Source: a bacterium (GTDB lineage: Bacteria; SZUA-79; Acidulodesulfobacterales; Acidulodesulfobacteraceae). From it: a stretch of 8,709 nucleotides of DNA. The notes under the pieces are model-generated. The model was given only the letters and a program-made list of their open reading frames with translations, was not told the origin of the DNA and ran no database searches. The stretch is from contig JAJZJD010000042.1 in NCBI GenBank assembly GCA_021828445.1, positions 1-8,709 on the forward strand, read 5' to 3'. Numbering within the stretch: position 1 is the first letter of the stretch; each line of letters opens with the position of its first letter. This document shows positions 6,715 to 8,709 of this stretch, in pieces. Made by a program: the position numbers and the translations under genes.

Positions 6715-7242
6715 ATGACCGAAAATGAATTTATAAATATTCTTAAAACCGGCGATTTTAAAGAGCGTTTCGATGCCGTAAGCAGGGCTGAAATCTCTTA
6801 TCTCATACATGCCTTAACCGATAAAGACGAAAACGTAAGATATAAAGTCGCTTCGAGAATACCGTCGGAAAATTTGACAGCCCTAATAAACGATCCGTAC
6901 AAAGAAGTTCGTTTAATCGTTGCAAAAAGAATAGACGCAAAAGAACTGCCTAAAATGCTAAATGATAAATCTTTCTGGGTAAGGCATGCCGCGGCCGAAA
7001 GAATAGACGAATCTTTCCTGCCTTCATTAATAGGCGACAAAGAACCTATAGTCAGAATTAAAGTCGCCGAAAGAATAAATCCAAAATATTTAAAAGATAT
7101 GGCAAAAGACGGCGAAGCATTAGTGAGGAAAGCCGTAGCGAAAAGAATCCCCGAAGAATACCTTTCTTTGATGCAAAACGACGAAAGCGAAAGCGTGAGA
7201 AATATAGTATCTGAAAGACTAACTTATATAACGACAAAATGA
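6715..7242 (+). CDS. LRV (HEAT-like) repeat protein
   Basis: A 175-residue protein built of a short N-terminal helix region (1-35) and an exact 24-residue repeat whose units begin with Asp at 36, 60, 84, 108, 132 and 156: five full units plus a partial sixth. The consensus is D....VR..VA.RI....L..L.., the pattern of leucine-rich-repeat-variant (LRV) or HEAT-like two-helix repeats, which form curved protein-binding solenoids. The known Azotobacter LRV protein has an N-terminal 4Fe-4S cluster; this one has no cysteine at all, so that cluster is absent. No signal peptide or membrane segment is seen, so it is probably cytosolic. The start is preceded by a weak GAAGA. Its stop overlaps the start of the dehydrogenase gene (ATGA, 7239-7242), indicating coupled translation. 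A scaffold or partner-binding role is inferred from the fold alone. Confidence 0.8.
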   Translation: MTENEFINILKTGDFKERFDAVSRAEISYLIHALTDKDENVRYKVASRIPSENLTALINDPYKEVRLIVAKRIDAKELPKMLNDKSFWVRHAAAERIDESFLPSLIGDKEPIVRIKVAERINPKYLKDMAKDGEALVRKAVAKRIPEEYLSLMQNDESESVRNIVSERLTYITTK

Positions 7243-8072
7243 AAACCGTTCTTATTACCGGTTCTACCGACGGCATAGGCAAACAGACCGCCATTATTCT
7301 TGCGCAGAAAGGTTTTTTTGTGCTGATTCACGGCAGGAGCAAAGACAAATGCAAACAAACCGTAGAAGAAATTTCCGCATTAACGGGCAGTAAAAACTTG
7401 GATTATTTTCCCTGCGATTTAATATCGTTACGAGAAGTTTTTAATTTTTCCGAAGAAGTTAAAAAAAGATACGATAATTTAAACGTTTTAATAAACAATG
7501 CCGGCGTTTATTTGAAGGATTATATGCTATCCCCCGAAGGGATAGAGGCGACGTTTCAGATAAATCATCTTTCCATGTTTTTCCTTACTTTAAATCTGCT
7601 TCCCGTTATCAAACCGGTAAATGCGGAACCCGCCCGCATAATTAACGTAAGCTCTATGGCGCATGCTTCAAAAATGGATTTCGACAATCTTATTAAACCT
7701 GCAAAATATGACGGACACAGAGCCTACAGTCTTTCCAAGCTGTGCAACATTTATTTTACGATTGAGTTAAGCGAAAGGCTTAAAGATAAAAATATCACCG
7801 TAAACTGCCTGCATCCCGGAGTTATAAACACAAAACTTTTAAGGGCAGGATGGGGCGGAATAGGCGGATTTTTCGGGGGCGGCTTATCTAAAGGAGCTGA
7901 AACCTCTGTTTATCTGGCCGTTTCCAAAGAAGTAGAAAATATTACCGGAAAATATTTCAGCGATTCAAAAATAGCAAAACCGCATAATATAGCTTATAAT
8001 ACAGATATAAGAACAAAGTTATGGCGCCTGAGCGAGGAGCTAATAAATAAAAATGGTTATAAAATCCGTTAA
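7239..8072 (+). CDS. Short-chain dehydrogenase/reductase (SDR), retinol-dehydrogenase-like
   Basis: A 277-residue NAD(P)-dependent oxidoreductase of the classical SDR Rossmann fold. The cofactor motif TGSTDGIG is at 7-14, with R33 after the second strand (HGRSK) hinting at NADP(H) preference. D60 binds adenine, NNAG is at 86-89, N109 (INH), S138/S139 (NVSSM), and the catalytic Y163 and K167 (YSLSK) are all present, followed by HPG at 192-194. The INHLSMFFLTLNLLP stretch and the long insert between the catalytic Ser and Tyr resemble retinol-dehydrogenase/WWOX-type SDRs. All catalytic residues are intact, so it should be active; the substrate cannot be read from the sequence. It is translated coupled to the LRV-repeat gene and has no separate promoter space. 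It ends with TAA at 8070-8072. Confidence 0.93.
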   Translation: MKTVLITGSTDGIGKQTAIILAQKGFFVLIHGRSKDKCKQTVEEISALTGSKNLDYFPCDLISLREVFNFSEEVKKRYDNLNVLINNAGVYLKDYMLSPEGIEATFQINHLSMFFLTLNLLPVIKPVNAEPARIINVSSMAHASKMDFDNLIKPAKYDGHRAYSLSKLCNIYFTIELSERLKDKNITVNCLHPGVINTKLLRAGWGGIGGFFGGGLSKGAETSVYLAVSKEVENITGKYFSDSKIAKPHNIAYNTDIRTKLWRLSEELINKNGYKIR

Positions 8073-8089
8073 CCGGACAAAATTCAACT

Positions 8090-8105
8090 ATTGCAAAAAT
8101 GCAAT
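8090..8105. repeat. Short inverted repeat between the SDR and isochorismatase-fold genes
   Basis: ATTGCA-AAAA-TGCAAT, a perfect 6-bp stem with a 4-nt loop, lies 17 bp after the SDR stop codon and is followed by GTTTT. It could be a weak terminator for the LRV/SDR unit or an operator for the next gene. The stem is short and AT-rich, so either role is uncertain. The rest of the 8073-8157 gap shows only a poor promoter candidate (TTGCAA at 8091, TTAAAT at 8113). Confidence 0.3.
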
Positions 8106-8157
8106 GTTTTGATTAAATCCCAAAATTATTGGTGTAAATTATTTTTTTGGAGGCTTT

Positions 8158-8709
8158 ATGAAAAAAGCAAACGGCGTCGAAATCTATGAAAATTTAAAAG
8201 AGATAATAAACCCCGAACATTCCTGTCTTGTCGTGTGGGACGTTCAAAACGGATTAGTTTCCAGAATATATAATAAAACGGAATTTATCGCTAATGTAAA
8301 ATATTTAGTAAACGCTTTAAGGGGCAAAATTCCCGTGGTATATACTCTTATAACTCCGGCGGCAAAAGAGTTCAGGTCTTCGTGGTCGTATTACGCTATG
8401 ATGAAGCGCTTCGGAGTTAACGACCCTGCGAAACTTCCCGATTTTATGGCGAAGGGTTCAAGCGACAGAAATATTCTTGAAGATATAGCGCCGCAGGAGG
8501 GCGATATATTGCTTGAAAAACCGGCGGCAAGCATATTTATCGGGACATATTTTGAACAGATGATGAAAAACAGAAATATAAATACTCTTATTTTTACGGG
8601 TATAGCAACCGAGATAGGAGTGGAATCGTCCGCAAGGGATGCCGCTAACAGGGGATTTTATCCCGTAATCGCCGAAGACTGCGTATCTTCTATGGATAAA
8701 GACGCCCAC
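8158..8709 (+). CDS. Isochorismatase-fold hydrolase with Gly at the catalytic Cys position (3' end beyond window)
   Basis: The visible 184 residues cover most of an isochorismatase/cysteine-hydrolase domain. Landmarks are LVVWDVQNG with the catalytic D28, PVVYTLITP, a loop containing DRNILEDIAPQEGD, LEKPAASIF with the catalytic K121, LIFTGIATEIGVESSARDAANRGFYPVIAEDCVSS at 144-178, and DKDAH at the edge. Cysteine hydrolases such as nicotinamidases have Cys where this protein has G154; EntB- and PhzD-type isochorismatases also have Gly there and hydrolyse a vinyl ether without a thiol. The enzyme is therefore not expected to act as an amidase through a cysteine. Whether isochorismate is the true substrate is unknown, as no siderophore or menaquinone genes are visible. 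A strong GGAGG (8149-8153) just 4 nt before the ATG fixes the start. The C-terminus lies past the right edge. Confidence 0.9.
   Translation, partial: MKKANGVEIYENLKEIINPEHSCLVVWDVQNGLVSRIYNKTEFIANVKYLVNALRGKIPVVYTLITPAAKEFRSSWSYYAMMKRFGVNDPAKLPDFMAKGSSDRNILEDIAPQEGDILLEKPAASIFIGTYFEQMMKNRNINTLIFTGIATEIGVESSARDAANRGFYPVIAEDCVSSMDKDAH

Noticed and set aside
8065..8077. Inverted repeat TCCG-TTAAC-CGGA over the SDR stop codon as a terminator
   Set aside because: The stem has only 4 bp and is followed by CAAAATT, with no T-run; too weak to claim.
8458..8709. 83-codon minus-strand frame at the right edge
   Set aside because: It is antisense to the isochorismatase-fold gene, whose catalytic motifs are clear on the plus strand.

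Overview
This is an AT-rich window of ordinary, densely packed bacterial chromosome. Five complete genes with recognisable products, two complete genes assigned only to a fold or repeat family, and two genes cut by the window edges account for almost all of it. The host looks like a Gram-negative, probably anaerobic bacterium of the deltaproteobacterial type. The reasons are a periplasmic binding-fold protein of the penicillin-binding-protein-activator type, a membrane sensor with a CxxCH c-type heme site in its extracytoplasmic loop, and the general style of the genes. No rRNA or other phylogenetic marker is present, so this is an inference only.

Left half, minus strand (4723 down to 1): four genes that probably form one transcription unit. 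They are a very divergent DprA/Smf-like protein, topA (DNA topoisomerase I, start overlapping the upstream stop by ATGA), a standalone heme-c sensor with a HAMP domain but no output domain, and a YggS/PLPBP family PLP-binding protein that runs off the left edge. The last one has no ATG, GTG or TTG available and seems to start at an ATT codon just after the sensor's stop. A 76-bp AT-only gap between topA and the sensor could hold an internal promoter.

Middle: a divergent intergenic region (4724-4853) carries a consensus extended -10 promoter for a secreted periplasmic binding-fold protein of the LpoA/YraM-like type on the plus strand. The promoter's position shows that this gene most likely starts at the ATG at 4854, not further upstream. 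It converges, with only 2 bp between stop codons, on a small DUF488/YeaO family gene on the minus strand.

Right half, plus strand: after a second divergent promoter region (6599-6714) comes a protein made almost only of 24-residue LRV (HEAT-like) repeats. It is translationally coupled (ATGA) to a short-chain dehydrogenase/reductase. After an 85-bp gap, an isochorismatase-fold hydrolase with Gly at the usual catalytic Cys position runs off the right edge.

There is no sign of mobile elements, CRISPR arrays, tRNA or rRNA genes, or horizontal transfer. The points most worth following are the orphan heme-c/HAMP sensor inside a topA operon, the DprA homologue that has lost the family's signature motifs, the non-canonical start of yggS, and the recently duplicated zinc-ribbon unit in topA. 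I do not see a clear new multi-gene system.
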